A stretch of 64,000 nucleotides of DNA from Nitrosospira lacus (GTDB taxonomy: Bacteria > Pseudomonadota > Gammaproteobacteria > Burkholderiales > Nitrosomonadaceae), in NCBI RefSeq assembly GCF_000355765.4, contig NZ_CP021106.3, positions 1,397,137 through 1,461,136 of the forward strand, read 5' to 3'. The notes beneath the pieces are model-generated. The model saw only the letters and a list, made by a program, of their open reading frames with translations, was not told where the DNA came from and searched no databases. Each line of letters opens with the position of its first letter. Position 1 is the stretch's first letter. The position numbers were made by a program, and so were the translations under genes. Below are positions 21,924-33,286 of the stretch, piece after piece.

Positions 21924-22511
21924 CTACAAAGAGCCTTTGGTGGATGGAATTATTCCTGCCGCACGGGGATCGGGTTCCATCGCCATGCGCAACGCGCGGC
22001 CAAACGCCTTGAATACGGTTTCCGCCTGGTGATGGGCGTTGCGCCCCGACAGATTGTCGATATGGAGTGTCACCATGGCATGGTTGACAAAGCCCTGAAA
22101 AAATTCATTTATCAAATCAACGTCAAACTCGCCGATGCGCGCGCGTGCAAACTCAACGTTGAGTTCCAGCCCGGGACGTCCCGAGAAATCCACCACCACG
22201 CGCGATAATGCTTCGTCCAGAGGCACATAGGCGTGGCCGTAACGGCGCAACCCTTTCTTGTCCTCGATAGCCTGGGTGAACGCCTGTCCAAGAGTGATGC
22301 CAATATCTTCCACAGTATGATGGGCATCGATATGCAGATCTCCCCTGGCGGCAATTTCCAAGTCTATCATGCCATGACGCGCTACCTGATCCAGCATATG
22401 GTCAAGAAATGGCACACCGGTATCCAGTATTGCCTTGCCGGTTCCATCCAGATCAACTTTGACGCTGATCTGGGTTTCCAGGGTATTGCGGGTGACTTGG
22501 GCCTGACGCAT
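21924..22511 (-). CDS. hisB: Imidazoleglycerol-phosphate dehydratase, monofunctional
   Basis: HisB (195 residues) dehydrates imidazole-glycerol phosphate. The two metal-binding motifs are visible as [11 protein letters not shown] (about residues 62-72) and the C-terminal GRNAHHQAE. The length shows it is the single-domain enzyme, without the phosphatase half found in enterobacteria, so histidinol phosphatase must be encoded elsewhere. Confidence 0.97.
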   Translation of the reverse strand: MRQAQVTRNTLETQISVKVDLDGTGKAILDTGVPFLDHMLDQVARHGMIDLEIAARGDLHIDAHHTVEDIGITLGQAFTQAIEDKKGLRRYGHAYVPLDEALSRVVVDFSGRPGLELNVEFARARIGEFDVDLINEFFQGFVNHAMVTLHIDNLSGRNAHHQAETVFKAFGRALRMAMEPDPRAAGIIPSTKGSL

Positions 22512-22519
22512 GGGGTAAT

Positions 22520-23611
22520 TTAATCGCTGGGGTTCTTAAGTGAGGACTGTAGCGCTTCCAGAAATTGCGCGTTTTCAGCGGGTGTTCCGACTGTTACGCG
22601 CAGGCAGTTTTTCAACGAAGGGTGGGAGCCATCAAGGCTCTTGATCAATATGCCGCGTTTTTTAAGTTCCTGAAACATCTCGCCGGCTTTATACCTTTGG
22701 GTCACGCGGAACAGAATAAAATTTGCATTTGTCGGAAAAACCTCAATACCATCCAGGGCCATTAGACGTTTACTGATCACTGTCCGTTCAGCCTTGATCG
22801 CTTCGGCCTGTTGCAGCAGAATCCCGGGATATCGTAATACTCTTTCTGCGATCAACTGGGTGACAACTCCCACATTATACGGCAAACGCAGCTTTTCAAG
22901 CTGACTCAACCATTCCGGCCTGCCGACTAGTAACCCCAGCCTTAAGCCAGCCAGTCCCAGTTTGGAAAGGGTGCGCATCAACAGCAGATTGGGGTATTGC
23001 ACCAGCTTATCCATGAAGCTCGCATCGGCGAAAGCATGGTAGGCTTCGTCCACCACGACCACGCCGGGAGCCGCTTCAATAATACGCGAGACTGCGCCGG
23101 CGTCAAACAGGTTGCCGGTGGGGTTATTAGGATAGGCAATAAAAATGACCGCCGGTTGCTGCTTCGCGATGGCGGCAAGCATCGCATCCACATCGAGCGA
23201 AAAATCGGCCCTCAGCGGCACACCCGCATAATCCATTCCCGTGAAAGTGGCAATCATACGAAACATGACAAATGCGGGCTCGACACTCATCAATATTGCT
23301 CCAGGTCTGGCAAAGGCCAAGGCGATAATCTGGATAATCTCATCCGAACCGTTGCCCAGCATGATGTCCATCCCATCGGGAATCGCCAGCGCTTCGCGCA
23401 ATGCCCCTTTGAGCGTGGTTGCGCGTGCGTCGGGATAGCGATTAATCGGAGCGTCAGCCGCCAGTCGCGCGATTTCATTGCGCAGTTCGGGTGGCAGGGA
23501 ATAGGGATTCTCCATCGCATCCAGCTTCACCATGCCGCTTGCGGGGGGGACGTGATAGGCGGAAAGCGCGAGAATTTCGGGGCGGATAATCTGATCGGGT
23601 GATCTAGGCAT
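22520..23611 (-). CDS. hisC: Histidinol-phosphate aminotransferase
   Basis: HisC (363 residues) is a fold-type I PLP enzyme that transaminates imidazole-acetol phosphate. The PLP lysine lies in [14 protein letters not shown] (about residues 215-228), and [10 protein letters not shown] near the N-terminus and YPNNPTGN in the middle are family motifs. It follows hisD by ten bp and precedes hisB by eight bp, so all are co-transcribed. Confidence 0.95.
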   Translation of the reverse strand: MPRSPDQIIRPEILALSAYHVPPASGMVKLDAMENPYSLPPELRNEIARLAADAPINRYPDARATTLKGALREALAIPDGMDIMLGNGSDEIIQIIALAFARPGAILMSVEPAFVMFRMIATFTGMDYAGVPLRADFSLDVDAMLAAIAKQQPAVIFIAYPNNPTGNLFDAGAVSRIIEAAPGVVVVDEAYHAFADASFMDKLVQYPNLLLMRTLSKLGLAGLRLGLLVGRPEWLSQLEKLRLPYNVGVVTQLIAERVLRYPGILLQQAEAIKAERTVISKRLMALDGIEVFPTNANFILFRVTQRYKAGEMFQELKKRGILIKSLDGSHPSLKNCLRVTVGTPAENAQFLEALQSSLKNPSD

Positions 23612-23621
23612 TTTTATGAAT

Positions 23622-24935
23622 CTACCGGTCGGACCCCTTCATGAATCGATATTCCGCCGACATGGCGTGGGCCTGCAGGCCCTCCCCATGAGCCAGGATC
23701 GAAGCAATTTCGCCGAGTCTCGCTGCGCCCTGCTCTGACACCTGAATAAGGCTGCTGCGCTTCTGGAAATCATACACGCCCAGTGGCGACGAAAAGCGCG
23801 CGGTACGGGAAGTGGGCAGCACGTGATTGGGACCGGCGCAATAATCACCGAGAGCCTCGGACGTGTAGCGTCCCAGGAAAATCGCACCGGCATGATTGAT
23901 TTTATCCACCCATTTTTCCGGCTGTTCGACCGATAACTCCAAGTGTTCGGGAGCCACGTAATTCGCGATGGCGCAGGCTTCATCAAGATCTCGTACTTTA
24001 ATCAGGGCGCCGCGATTTTCCAGCGAGGCACGTATCACCCCCTTGCGGGGCATTGTTTCCAGTTGCCGTGCAATACTTTCCGCCACCGCGTCGATAAAAG
24101 CAGCGTCGGGAGAAAGCAGGATCGCCTGGGCCAGTTCATCATGTTCAGCTTGCGAAAACAAATCCATCGCAATCCAGTCAGGATTGGTTTTGCCGTCGCA
24201 AATCACCAGGATTTCGGATGGGCCCGCTACCATATCGATGCCCACAGCGCCAAATACGCGGCGCTTGGCGGCCGCCACATATTCATTGCCCGGTCCGACG
24301 ATCTTGTCCACGCGCGGTACGGTCCCGGTGCCGTAGGCCAGTGCCCCGACAGCCTGGGCGCCGCCTATCGTGAACAGCCGATCCACTTCGCAAATCGCCG
24401 CCGCAGCGAGCACCAGATTATTCCTTTCTCCGCCGGGAGTGGGTGTCACCATGATAAGTTCGCCGACCCCCGCCACCTTGGCCGGAATTGCATTCATCAG
24501 CACCGACGAAGGATACGACGCCTTGCCGCCGGGAACATACAACCCGACACGGCTGAGGGGGGTTATTTTTTGGCCCAGCAGCGTGCCGTCAGGTTCCGTA
24601 TAACTCCAGGAGTGAGCCAATTGCTTTTCGTGGTAAGCGCGTACCCGTGCGGCGGCCTGTTCCAGGGCATTACGTTGATCCGCGGGCAGATCCCGCAGAG
24701 CTTGCTGCAGGCGGTTCGGAGATAATTCAAGCTCCGCCACCGAGTTTGCATCCAGATGGTCGAACCGAAGCGTGTATTCCAGCAGGGCTTCATCGCCGCG
24801 TTTTTTGATATCCGTGAGAATACCGGCAACGGTCAGATCTACCGCCGCGTCGTGCACGTCTTCAAAGGTCAGCAGTTTTTCCAGCGTCGCATGGAAGCCG
24901 GCATCGGCGGAAGATAATTTCTTGATCTGAATCAT
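23622..24935 (-). CDS. hisD: Histidinol dehydrogenase
   Basis: HisD (437 residues) oxidises histidinol to histidine in two NAD-dependent steps. Signature stretches include [24 protein letters not shown] and [11 protein letters not shown], and zinc-binding histidines lie in [14 protein letters not shown] at 24935 ([14 protein letters not shown]) is chosen because it gives the usual family N-terminus; a GTG at 24968 would add 11 residues and overlap hisG. Neither start has a strong ribosome-binding site. Confidence 0.95.
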   Translation of the reverse strand: MIQIKKLSSADAGFHATLEKLLTFEDVHDAAVDLTVAGILTDIKKRGDEALLEYTLRFDHLDANSVAELELSPNRLQQALRDLPADQRNALEQAAARVRAYHEKQLAHSWSYTEPDGTLLGQKITPLSRVGLYVPGGKASYPSSVLMNAIPAKVAGVGELIMVTPTPGGERNNLVLAAAAICEVDRLFTIGGAQAVGALAYGTGTVPRVDKIVGPGNEYVAAAKRRVFGAVGIDMVAGPSEILVICDGKTNPDWIAMDLFSQAEHDELAQAILLSPDAAFIDAVAESIARQLETMPRKGVIRASLENRGALIKVRDLDEACAIANYVAPEHLELSVEQPEKWVDKINHAGAIFLGRYTSEALGDYCAGPNHVLPTSRTARFSSPLGVYDFQKRSSLIQVSEQGAARLGEIASILAHGEGLQAHAMSAEYRFMKGSDR

Positions 24936-24948
24936 AAATGATTTATAG

Positions 24949-25611
24949 CTATACCATCGTTTCTTCACCTTGCTGGATTGCCGCCGAGAATGCGTCCAGC
25001 ATCGGTTGTATGGTCGCCCGCTTCAATTTCAATGCGGCCTGGTTGATGATCAGCCGGGCCGAGATCGGCTTGATCTCTTCCACTGCCTTAAGATGATTGG
25101 CCTTTAGCGTATTGCCACTGGAAACCAGATCGACAATTGCCTCCGCCAACCCTACCAGAGGCGCAAGCTCCATCGAGCCGTAGAGTTTGATGAGATCCAC
25201 ATGCATGCCTTTTTCGGCGAAGTGTTCGCGCGCCGTACGTAAATACTTGGTCGCTACCCGCAGCCGCGCTCCCCGGCGTACAGCGGATTCGTAATCGAAG
25301 TCGTCGCGTACCGCAACCATCATGCGGCAGCAGGCGATATGCAAATCCAGCGGCTGATAAAGCCCCGACCCGCCGTGTTCCAGCAACACATCCTTGCCGG
25401 CGATGCCCATGTCCGCCGCGCCGTATTGCACATAAGTGGGTACATCCGAAGCACGCACGATGATAAGCCGTACGTTATCGCGGTTGGTGGCGAGGATCAG
25501 TTTACGTGACGTCTCGGGGTCGTCCAGCGCGAAAACGCCCGCCGCTTTCAATAGTGGCGCGGTATCGTCGAAAATGCGGCCCTTGGAAAGGGCAATGGTG
25601 ATGCTGGTCAT
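24949..25611 (-). CDS. hisG: ATP phosphoribosyltransferase, short form
   Basis: HisG (220 residues) starts histidine synthesis by joining ATP and PRPP. It begins [22 protein letters not shown] and contains the PRPP-binding run [16 protein letters not shown] (about residues 156-171). The length shows it is the short form, lacking the C-terminal allosteric domain; short HisG needs the HisZ regulatory subunit, which is not in this window. It is the first gene of the his-hinT-tat operon. Confidence 0.96.
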   Translation of the reverse strand: MTSITIALSKGRIFDDTAPLLKAAGVFALDDPETSRKLILATNRDNVRLIIVRASDVPTYVQYGAADMGIAGKDVLLEHGGSGLYQPLDLHIACCRMMVAVRDDFDYESAVRRGARLRVATKYLRTAREHFAEKGMHVDLIKLYGSMELAPLVGLAEAIVDLVSSGNTLKANHLKAVEEIKPISARLIINQAALKLKRATIQPMLDAFSAAIQQGEETMV

Positions 25612-25945
25612 AGAGAATCCGGAAAAAACCTATTTTACCCCAAAGCGGCTACGCTGGGCTTGCCGAGCAATAGCTACAAAATTTAATCGGCAGTAATTTT
25701 TGATTTAATTCTTCATCTTAAGGTTAAGGCCACCGGTTTTGGCCGGTCAGCTTAGTCGCGATATTTCACGAACGTCAAATTACGACCAAGTTACGCTATA
25801 CGTTTTGCGTAGGCACACTGGTTGCAGACTTCAGTCCGCAGCGTGCGGAGAGGTGTGGGAGCAAGCCGAGCAAATGTATCGGCACATGAACGAAAGGGGG
25901 ACAATCGCGCCACATCCTCATTTCCGTCCCCAACCTCAGCCCGAT
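25612..25945. other. 334-bp region between hisG and lpdA
   Basis: It contains the upstream region of the his operon and the tail side of the odh operon. A plus-strand frame crosses it but continues antisense into lpdA and shows no family likeness. A weak hairpin (CCACCGGTTTTGGCCGG) lies near 25731-25746. I see no clear promoter or terminator. Confidence 0.35.
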
Positions 25946-27391
25946 TTATATATGTACCGCCCGCTTCGCCACCCCCAGCGCCGCTTCGTGCAAGACTTCC
26001 GACAGCGAGGGATGGGCATGAACGATGCGTGCGATATCTTCGCTGCTGGCCGCGAATTCCATTGCTACCACCGCTTCGGCAATCATTTCGGAGACGTAGG
26101 GACCGATCATGTGGACGCCGAGGATGCGATCTGTGTTCGCCTCGGCCAGCACTTTGACGAACCCGCCCGTCTCGCCCAATGCGCGCGCGCGTCCGTTCGC
26201 CATGAAGGGAAATTGCCCCCCTTTATATGCGATGCCCGCGGTTTTCAATTCCTGTTCGGTCTTGCCTACCCAAGCGATTTCCGGTGAGGTATAGATCACC
26301 CAGGGTATGGTGTCGAGATTCACGTGTCCCGCCTGACCTGCAATGGTTTCGGCTACCGCAACGCCCTCCTCGGAGGCCTTGTGCGCCAGCATGGGTCCGC
26401 GCACCACGTCACCCACGGCATATATGTTCGGCAGGCTGGTGCGGCAATAGCTGTCAACGGCGATGTAACCGCGGTCATCCAATCTCAGCCCTACATTTTC
26501 CGCACCCAGGCCAGCGGTGTTGGGTACCCGGCCGACCGCGACGATCAGTTTGTCGACTTCCAGTTGTTGCGCCTTGCCCTCGGCGTCAGCATATTCCACC
26601 GTAATGGTCTCTCCGGTTTTGATCCCGCTGATCTTGATACCTGTTTGTATTACCAGCCCTGTTTCTTTGGTGAAGATTTTTTTTGCTTCCTTTGCCACCT
26701 GTTCGTCAGCGGCCATGAGGAATCCGGGTAGTGCTTCAAGGATGGTGACTTCCGAACCGAGTCGCCGCCACACGCTGCCCATTTCCAGGCCGATTACGCC
26801 CGCGCCAATTACGCCCAGCCGTTTTGGTGTTTCCGTCAGCGCCAACGCGCCGGCATTGTCCAGTATCCGCTCATTATCCACCGGTGCAAACGGCAATTGG
26901 CGTGGTGTCGAACCCGTGGCGAGGATGACATGTTTCGCCTCGACGGTGTCGGCCTTATCTCCGTTTTTCACTTCGATTTGCCAGAGCACATTGCTGACGT
27001 CATATTTGACGCTCTTGAGCAGCGTTCCACGCCCATGTATTGATGTTACCTTATTTTTCTTGAGCAGCATGGCAACCCCACCGGTGAAGCCGGCGACGAT
27101 TTTATCCTTGCGCGACATCATCGTGGAAACATCCATGGACAGGCCTTCCACCTTGATTCCGTGCGCCGCGAACTTATGCGCGGCACGCTCATAATTCTCC
27201 GATGATTCCAGCAGCGCTTTCGACGGAATGCAGCCGACATTCAGACATGTGCCGCCGAGGCTGGCCTTGCCTTGAGGATTCTTCCACTCATCTATGCAAA
27301 CAGTATTCAGTCCCAGCTGCGCGCAACGGATCGCCGCCACATAGCCGCCGGGACCGGCACCGATTACCGCTACATCAAAAGATTGGGACAT
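25946..27391 (-). CDS. lpdA: Dihydrolipoamide dehydrogenase (E3)
   Basis: This 481-residue flavoprotein reoxidises the lipoyl groups of 2-oxoacid dehydrogenases. FAD-binding [17 protein letters not shown] (about residues 6-22), the redox disulfide [15 protein letters not shown] (about 46-60), an NAD-binding [16 protein letters not shown] and the C-terminal catalytic HAHPSLSE are all intact. It follows odhB by 74 bp and closes the gltA-odhA-odhB-lpdA group. Confidence 0.97.
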   Translation of the reverse strand: MSQSFDVAVIGAGPGGYVAAIRCAQLGLNTVCIDEWKNPQGKASLGGTCLNVGCIPSKALLESSENYERAAHKFAAHGIKVEGLSMDVSTMMSRKDKIVAGFTGGVAMLLKKNKVTSIHGRGTLLKSVKYDVSNVLWQIEVKNGDKADTVEAKHVILATGSTPRQLPFAPVDNERILDNAGALALTETPKRLGVIGAGVIGLEMGSVWRRLGSEVTILEALPGFLMAADEQVAKEAKKIFTKETGLVIQTGIKISGIKTGETITVEYADAEGKAQQLEVDKLIVAVGRVPNTAGLGAENVGLRLDDRGYIAVDSYCRTSLPNIYAVGDVVRGPMLAHKASEEGVAVAETIAGQAGHVNLDTIPWVIYTSPEIAWVGKTEQELKTAGIAYKGGQFPFMANGRARALGETGGFVKVLAEANTDRILGVHMIGPYVSEMIAEAVVAMEFAASSEDIARIVHAHPSLSEVLHEAALGVAKRAVHI

Positions 27392-27465
27392 GCTGGTACT
27401 CTATGAAAAGAATGAAAATGAACCATAAGAATATAGCCTAGCAAAAGTGAAACGTTACTTGTGCA

Positions 27466-28683
27466 TCAGGTTTCCAATAACGGGCTCATCGGATATTCCA
27501 GCGCTTCTTTCATCGCCACCAGCGAAAGCACCGCTTCGCGCCCGTCAATGATCCGATGATCGTAAGAGAGGGCAAGGTAGGTCATTGGTCGAATCACTAC
27601 TTGGCCATTCTCGGCCACTGGACGGTCCTTGGTCGCATGAATGCCAAGAATGGCGCTTTGCGGCGGGTTAATGATGGGTGTGGAGAGCATCGAGCCGAAT
27701 ACGCCGCCATTGGTAATGGAGAAGGTGCCGCCCGTCAACTCTTCCATGGTCAGCTTGCCATCCATGGCGCGTTTGCCGAAATCGGCGATCTGCCGTTCAA
27801 TACCGGCCTGCGACAGGGAATCGGCATCGCGAATGATGGGGACCACCAAGCCACGAGGGCTGCTTACGGCAATACCAATATCGAAATAGCCATGGTAGAT
27901 GATATCGCTTCCATCCACCGACGCGTTGACAATGGGGAATTTTTTCAGCGCCGCAACCGCCGCCTTGACAAAAAACGACATGAGGCCAAGCTTGACGCCG
28001 TGCTCTTTCTCGAATTTATCCTTATAGCGGGCGCGCAAGTCCAGGATTGCCTGCATATTGACTTCATTGAAGGTGGTCAGTATCGCGGCAGTGGATTGCG
28101 ATTGTACGAGACGTTCAGCGACACGCACCCGTAACCGCGACATGGGCACCCGCTGCTCGGGTCGATTGCCGGCAGGTATAGGCATGGCCGTTACCGGTGG
28201 TGGCGGGGGTAACGGGGTTGAGGGAGTGGGTGAGGGTTTGCTTTTCACGTGTTCCGACACATCCTCCTTGGTAATACGGCCGTCACGCCCGCTACCCTTG
28301 ATCGAGCTGATTTCTTCGGCTCCAAGGTTGGCCTGGACCGCCAGATTCCTGGCGGCAGGCATCATCGCCGGGGCTGACGTTGCGGCAGAGGCAGCGGCTG
28401 GGGCAGGTTCCGCCGTGGCAGCGGCGGTAGAGGTTGCGGTTGCGGCGCCGGTATCTATGGTGGCAATGATCTCACCGCCCACCACGGTTGCTCCGTCGTT
28501 CTTGATGATCCTGGCCAACACTCCCGTGGCGGGGGCCGGCAATTCCAGCACGACTTTGTCAGTCTCGATATCGATCAGATTTTCGTCGCGGTCAACATAT
28601 TCTCCCGCTTTCTTATGCCAGGAAAGGAGCGTGGCTTCCGCCACCGATTCAGATAGTACTGGAACTTTGACTTCGACTAGCAT
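27466..28683 (-). CDS. odhB: 2-Oxoglutarate dehydrogenase E2, dihydrolipoamide succinyltransferase
   Basis: The protein (405 residues) has one N-terminal lipoyl domain with the lipoylated lysine in [10 protein letters not shown] (about residues 39-48). An alanine-rich linker (about 80-110), a peripheral-subunit-binding domain (about 110-145) and a proline-rich linker follow. The C-terminal acyltransferase core has the catalytic [13 protein letters not shown]. It transfers succinyl groups to CoA. It follows odhA by 15 bp. Confidence 0.97.
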   Translation of the reverse strand: MLVEVKVPVLSESVAEATLLSWHKKAGEYVDRDENLIDIETDKVVLELPAPATGVLARIIKNDGATVVGGEIIATIDTGAATATSTAAATAEPAPAAASAATSAPAMMPAARNLAVQANLGAEEISSIKGSGRDGRITKEDVSEHVKSKPSPTPSTPLPPPPPVTAMPIPAGNRPEQRVPMSRLRVRVAERLVQSQSTAAILTTFNEVNMQAILDLRARYKDKFEKEHGVKLGLMSFFVKAAVAALKKFPIVNASVDGSDIIYHGYFDIGIAVSSPRGLVVPIIRDADSLSQAGIERQIADFGKRAMDGKLTMEELTGGTFSITNGGVFGSMLSTPIINPPQSAILGIHATKDRPVAENGQVVIRPMTYLALSYDHRIIDGREAVLSLVAMKEALEYPMSPLLET

Positions 28684-28698
28684 GGACCAACCTCCTGG

Positions 28699-31560
28699 TT
28701 AAATTCTTTCGCGAAACGCCGCGGCCACCAATTCCTTCTGCTGGAAATTGTGCTTCGCCAGGTATCCCACCGCCGGGGATGCCGAGGATGCACGCAATGC
28801 GTAGCCTAGCGCCTGGTCCGGCCGCTTGTGCCGCAGCAGGTAGTGCTGGATGCGATGCCACGCTCCCTGGTTGCCGGGTTCTTCCTGGCACCAGAGGATA
28901 TCCCTGGCTTGCGGATAACGATTGATTTCAGTCTGAAAGTCGTCGTGTGGAAATGGGTACAACTGCTCGATACGGATAATCGCGACATCTTCGATCTGCT
29001 GCTCCCTGCGGTATGCCAACAGATCGTAATATACCTTTCCACAGCAGGCGACAACGCGACGCACATTTTTCGGGTCAAGCTTCCGGGTTTCCGGAATCAC
29101 ATTCTGGAAATTGCCATCGGCGAGTTCCGCAAGACTCGATACCGATTCCTTGTGGCGCAACAGGCTCTTGGGGCTCATGATGACAAGCGGTTTGCGCAGC
29201 GGACGGATCATCTGCCGTCGCAACACATGGAACATCTGTGCCGGCGTGGATGGAACGCACACCTGGATATTGTATTCCGCGCATAGTTGCAGATAACGCT
29301 CCAGACGTGCCGAGGAGTGTTCCGGTCCTTGCCCCTCGTAGCCGTGCGGAAGCATCAGCACGAGACCGCATAGCCGTCCCCACTTGGCCTCGCCGGAGGC
29401 AATGAACTGATCCAGCACTACCTGGGCGCCATTGGCAAAGTCGCCAAACTGCGCCTCCCACACCACCAGTTCATCCGGCTCCGCGGTTGCGTAACCGTAT
29501 TCAAAGCCGAGTACCGCTTCTTCCGACAATACGGAGTCGATTATCACGAAATCCGGCTGTCCCGGCGCGATATGGCGCAATGGCACATAGGTGCCTTCGT
29601 CCCATCGCTCCCGGTTTTGGTCGTGCAGCACCGCATGCCGGTGGAAGAAAGTTCCACGTCCGGAATCCTGGCCCGAAATGCGTATGGGAAAGCCATCTTT
29701 CAGAAGTGCCGCGTAGGCGAGATTTTCAGCCATTCCCCAATCCAGCGGCAGTTTTCCTTCACCCATCAGACGGCGATCGGCGATGATCTTTTCCACACGT
29801 GAATGCAATTTGAATTTGGCGGGAATATCAGTCAGCCGCTCCGCCAGATCCCGTAATTCGGATCCCGCCAATCCGGTCTTTACTTTTGCATTCCACTTGC
29901 CATTCTTCAGAAATGGCGTCCAGTCCACCGCCTTGGGCGATTTGTAGTCATAAAGAATGGTTTTATTAGGATTGCGGCCCGCATCCATATCATCGCGATA
30001 AGCCTTTATCATCTGCTCAGCCTCACCGGCACGAATGATACCCCCCGTCTCCAGTTTATCGGCATAGAGTTTGCGCGTACCGGGATGGCAGCCAATAATT
30101 TTGTACATCAATGGCTGAGTCACCATAGGCTCATCCTGCTCGTTATGGCCGAGTGTCCGGAAACAGACCATGTCCACGACCACGTCCCTATGGAATTTCA
30201 TCCGGAAATCAAGCGCGATTTCGGTCACCATGATGACCGCTTCGGGATCGTCGCCATTGACGTGAAAAACCGGCGCTTCGATCATTTTCGATACATCGGT
30301 GCAATAGAGCGTGGAGCGGGCGTCCCTCGGATCAGAGGTGGTGAAGCCGATCTGGTTATTGATGATGATATGCACTGTGCCGCCGGTGCCATAACCACGC
30401 GTTTGCGAAAGATTGAGGGTTTCCATCACCACACCCTGGGCGGAGTAGGCGGCATCGCCATGCAGCAGCACAGGCAGCACCAGATTGCCATCCCTGTCTT
30501 GCAAGCGGTGTTGACGGGCACGTACCGAGCCTTCCACCACCGGGTCCACGATTTCCAGATGCGAAGGATTGAATGCCAGCGTCAGGCGCATGACACCCCC
30601 AGGCGTGGATACCGCCGAGGAAAAGCCCTGGTGATATTTGACATCGCCTTCAGTCAGTTCTTGCGGTTGCTTGCCTTCGAATTCCTGGAACAGATCAGCG
30701 GGTACTTTACCCAACGTATTGACCAATACGTTAAGCCGTGCGCGATGCGCCATACCGATGACCATCTGCTGCACGCCCATCTTGCCGGCACGCTGCAGCA
30801 AGTTATCCAATAGCGGAATCAGACTTTCGCCGCCCTCTCCAGAGAAGCGTTTCTGGCCGACATAGCGTGTGTGGAGATATTTTTCCAGCCCTTCCGCCGC
30901 ATTGAGGCGCTCCAGAATATGGCGCTTATATTCAGGGGAGTAATCGGGTTGGGCGCGGGGACCCTCGATGCGATTCTGTATCCAGCGTTTTTGCTCGGTA
31001 TCGGCAATGTACATATACTCGACGCCGATACTGCCGCAGTAGGTTTGCTGCAATACCTCGAGAATTTCCCGCAGCGAGGCACGGGCCGGACCGATCAATG
31101 AACCCGTACCAAAAACAGTATCCAGGTCTGATTCGGTCAATCCGTAGTGACCAGGATTGAGTTCCCCAATGTACGGTTTTTCCTGGCGTTTGAGCGGGTC
31201 GAGGTTGGCATGGCGCACGCCGAGAAAACGATAGGCATTGATTAACTGCAATACCGAAATCTGTTTGCGCTCCGAAGCAAGGTCATCCTTGTCCAGTAGG
31301 GGTTCCTGGGGGGTATCACAAGTGGTGCGGCGGGAGCGCTCCTTTGCCAGACGGATAAATGATTCGATTACCGGGCCGTGCGGCACATCCCGAAAATCCA
31401 GCGCCAGAGTCGGTTCTGCCACTATGCGTAATTTATCGAAATAGCTGTGCCATTCCGATGGAACCGATTCCGGATTTTGCAGATAGTCTTCGTAAAGCCC
31501 TTCAATGAAGGGCGCGTTCGCGCCAAACAAGGCGGAGTCTTCGAATAGCTGCTTTATCAT
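28699..31560 (-). CDS. odhA: 2-Oxoglutarate dehydrogenase E1
   Basis: This large thiamine-diphosphate enzyme (953 residues) decarboxylates 2-oxoglutarate in the TCA cycle. The N-terminus has the short E2-binding segment, GMAHRARLNVLVNTLGK lies near residue 270, and the thiamine-binding region includes GDAAYSAQGVVMETLNLS. The C-terminal half shows LPHGYEGQGPEHSSAR. Obligate ammonia oxidisers were long thought to lack a working 2-oxoglutarate dehydrogenase, yet the gene looks complete. It follows gltA by 42 bp. Confidence 0.97.
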   Translation of the reverse strand: MIKQLFEDSALFGANAPFIEGLYEDYLQNPESVPSEWHSYFDKLRIVAEPTLALDFRDVPHGPVIESFIRLAKERSRRTTCDTPQEPLLDKDDLASERKQISVLQLINAYRFLGVRHANLDPLKRQEKPYIGELNPGHYGLTESDLDTVFGTGSLIGPARASLREILEVLQQTYCGSIGVEYMYIADTEQKRWIQNRIEGPRAQPDYSPEYKRHILERLNAAEGLEKYLHTRYVGQKRFSGEGGESLIPLLDNLLQRAGKMGVQQMVIGMAHRARLNVLVNTLGKVPADLFQEFEGKQPQELTEGDVKYHQGFSSAVSTPGGVMRLTLAFNPSHLEIVDPVVEGSVRARQHRLQDRDGNLVLPVLLHGDAAYSAQGVVMETLNLSQTRGYGTGGTVHIIINNQIGFTTSDPRDARSTLYCTDVSKMIEAPVFHVNGDDPEAVIMVTEIALDFRMKFHRDVVVDMVCFRTLGHNEQDEPMVTQPLMYKIIGCHPGTRKLYADKLETGGIIRAGEAEQMIKAYRDDMDAGRNPNKTILYDYKSPKAVDWTPFLKNGKWNAKVKTGLAGSELRDLAERLTDIPAKFKLHSRVEKIIADRRLMGEGKLPLDWGMAENLAYAALLKDGFPIRISGQDSGRGTFFHRHAVLHDQNRERWDEGTYVPLRHIAPGQPDFVIIDSVLSEEAVLGFEYGYATAEPDELVVWEAQFGDFANGAQVVLDQFIASGEAKWGRLCGLVLMLPHGYEGQGPEHSSARLERYLQLCAEYNIQVCVPSTPAQMFHVLRRQMIRPLRKPLVIMSPKSLLRHKESVSSLAELADGNFQNVIPETRKLDPKNVRRVVACCGKVYYDLLAYRREQQIEDVAIIRIEQLYPFPHDDFQTEINRYPQARDILWCQEEPGNQGAWHRIQHYLLRHKRPDQALGYALRASSASPAVGYLAKHNFQQKELVAAAFRERI

Positions 31561-31602
31561 GGCCTGGATTCCATTGTTTGATAAACATCCGGTAAAACCA
31601 GA

Positions 31603-32904
31603 TCATTTGCGTAATGCGATCGGCACCACGTCCCGGGTAACGGCGCCGGTATAAAGCTGCCGCGGGCGCCCTATCTTGTAATCGGGATCGGAGATCATTT
31701 CACTCCACTGCGCAATCCACCCCACTGTGCGCGCCATGGTGAATATGGCGGTGAACATGGATACCGGAATGCCCAACGCACGCTGCACGATGCCCGAGTA
31801 AAAATCGACATTGGGGTAAAGTTTCCGGGAAATGAAATACTCATCCTCCAGTGCGATTTTCTCCAGTTTCAGTGCCAGCTTGAACAAACGGTCGTCATGC
31901 AATCCCAGTTCGCTCAATACCTCGTGGCAGGTTTCGCGCATCAATTTTGCGCGTGGGTCAAAATTCTTGTATACCCGGTGGCCGAAACCCACCAGTCGGA
32001 AAGGATCATTTTTATCTTTAGCGCGGTCGATATATTCGCCGATGCGTGAATCATCGCCGATTTCTTCCAGCATGTTGAGGCAGGCTTCGTTTGCTCCCCC
32101 ATGCGCCGGTCCCCAAAGACAGGCAATGCCCGCGGAAATACAGGCAAACGGATTTGCGCCGCTGGAACCGGCCAGACGCACGGTGGAAGTCGAGGCATTC
32201 TGCTCGTGATCGGCATGCAGGATCAGGATGCGATCCAGCGCCCGTGCCAATACCGGGTTGGGTTTGTATTCCTCGGCGGGCGTCGCAAACATCATATGCA
32301 TGAAATTTTCCGCATAAGTAAGATTATTTCGCGGATAGATGAAAGGCTGGCCGATGTTGTATTTATACGTCATTGCGGTAATGGTCGGCAATTTCGCTAC
32401 CAGCCGAAATGCGGACAGCTCGCGATGCGAGGCATCGGAAATGTCCATCGCATCATGATAAAATGCCGATAATGCGCCGACCACTCCAACCATCACCGCC
32501 ATGGGATGGGCATCACGGCGGAAACCGGTATAGAACCGCGCCAGTTGCTCATGCACCATCGTGTGTTCCTTGATGGTTTTATCGAATGACGCCTTCTCGC
32601 TTCTGGTCGGCAATTCTCCATTCATCAGCAAATAACACACTTCCATGAAATCGCATCGCTTGGCCAGTTGTTCGATCGGATATCCGCGATAGAGCAGAAT
32701 GCCCTTGTCGCCATCGATAAATGTTATTTTTGAACTACTGCTGGCGGTGGAAAGAAAGCCGGGATCATAAGTAAAGACACCGCTCTTGGCGTGCAGGGTG
32801 CGAATATCCACGACGTCCGGTCCCATGCTTCCGGACATGATCGGAAACTCAAGCGGCTGGCCGCCATTATCCAGAGTAAGGGTCGCTTTACGTTTTTGCT
32901 CCAT
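31603..32904 (-). CDS. gltA: Citrate synthase, hexameric type
   Basis: Citrate synthase (433 residues) condenses oxaloacetate and acetyl-CoA. Active-site histidines lie in [11 protein letters not shown] (about 270) and [13 protein letters not shown] (about 310), followed by the catalytic aspartate in NVDFYSGIV. The N-terminal beta-sheet domain fits the allosteric, NADH-sensitive Gram-negative type. ATG at 32904 is chosen over GTG at 32916 because AGTGGAGAAC gives better spacing. It lies between sdhE and odhA. Confidence 0.97.
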   Translation of the reverse strand: MEQKRKATLTLDNGGQPLEFPIMSGSMGPDVVDIRTLHAKSGVFTYDPGFLSTASSSSKITFIDGDKGILLYRGYPIEQLAKRCDFMEVCYLLMNGELPTRSEKASFDKTIKEHTMVHEQLARFYTGFRRDAHPMAVMVGVVGALSAFYHDAMDISDASHRELSAFRLVAKLPTITAMTYKYNIGQPFIYPRNNLTYAENFMHMMFATPAEEYKPNPVLARALDRILILHADHEQNASTSTVRLAGSSGANPFACISAGIACLWGPAHGGANEACLNMLEEIGDDSRIGEYIDRAKDKNDPFRLVGFGHRVYKNFDPRAKLMRETCHEVLSELGLHDDRLFKLALKLEKIALEDEYFISRKLYPNVDFYSGIVQRALGIPVSMFTAIFTMARTVGWIAQWSEMISDPDYKIGRPRQLYTGAVTRDVVPIALRK

Positions 32905-32939
32905 ATCGTTCTCCACTGTTTCGTTTTACGTGCTTGAAA

Positions 32940-33173
32940 CTAAATTGTCTGCAAGAGGCGAAGCACAGGTTGCAGGCTTCCATCCTCCGCTTCTTTCCTC
33001 AGTGCAATCATTTCCCACAAGTCATTGTCGGGAAGATTCAGCAATGTTTCAAATTGCCGCAACTCTGTTTCGTCGAGCCGGGCGTAATGCTCATCCATGA
33101 AGCGTTGCAGCACGATGTCAAGTTCCAGCAAACCCCGTCGGCATCGCCAGCGGGCACGCTCCAGCTCTTTCAT
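32940..33173 (-). CDS. sdhE: Succinate dehydrogenase assembly factor SdhE
   Basis: This small protein (77 residues) promotes covalent attachment of FAD to SdhA. The conserved RCRRGLLELD motif (about residues 10-19) is the RGxxE signature, and the all-helical remainder includes the MDEHYARLDETELRQFE segment. It lies between sdhB and gltA on the same strand, as usual. Confidence 0.95.
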   Translation of the reverse strand: MKELERARWRCRRGLLELDIVLQRFMDEHYARLDETELRQFETLLNLPDNDLWEMIALRKEAEDGSLQPVLRLLQTI

Positions 33174-33286
33174 CTCGTAAATTTACCCTGAAAATGAAAA
33201 TCGGGGTGCGCAAAGAATCTTCCTGGATCGTCGCGCCGAGTTTGACAAATGAGTAAGAAGCGAGCGGTAATCTGCCGGATTCAGGA

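Noticed and set aside
25739..26287. 182-residue plus-strand frame
   Set aside because: It crosses from an intergenic region into the antisense of lpdA and its composition is not protein-like.
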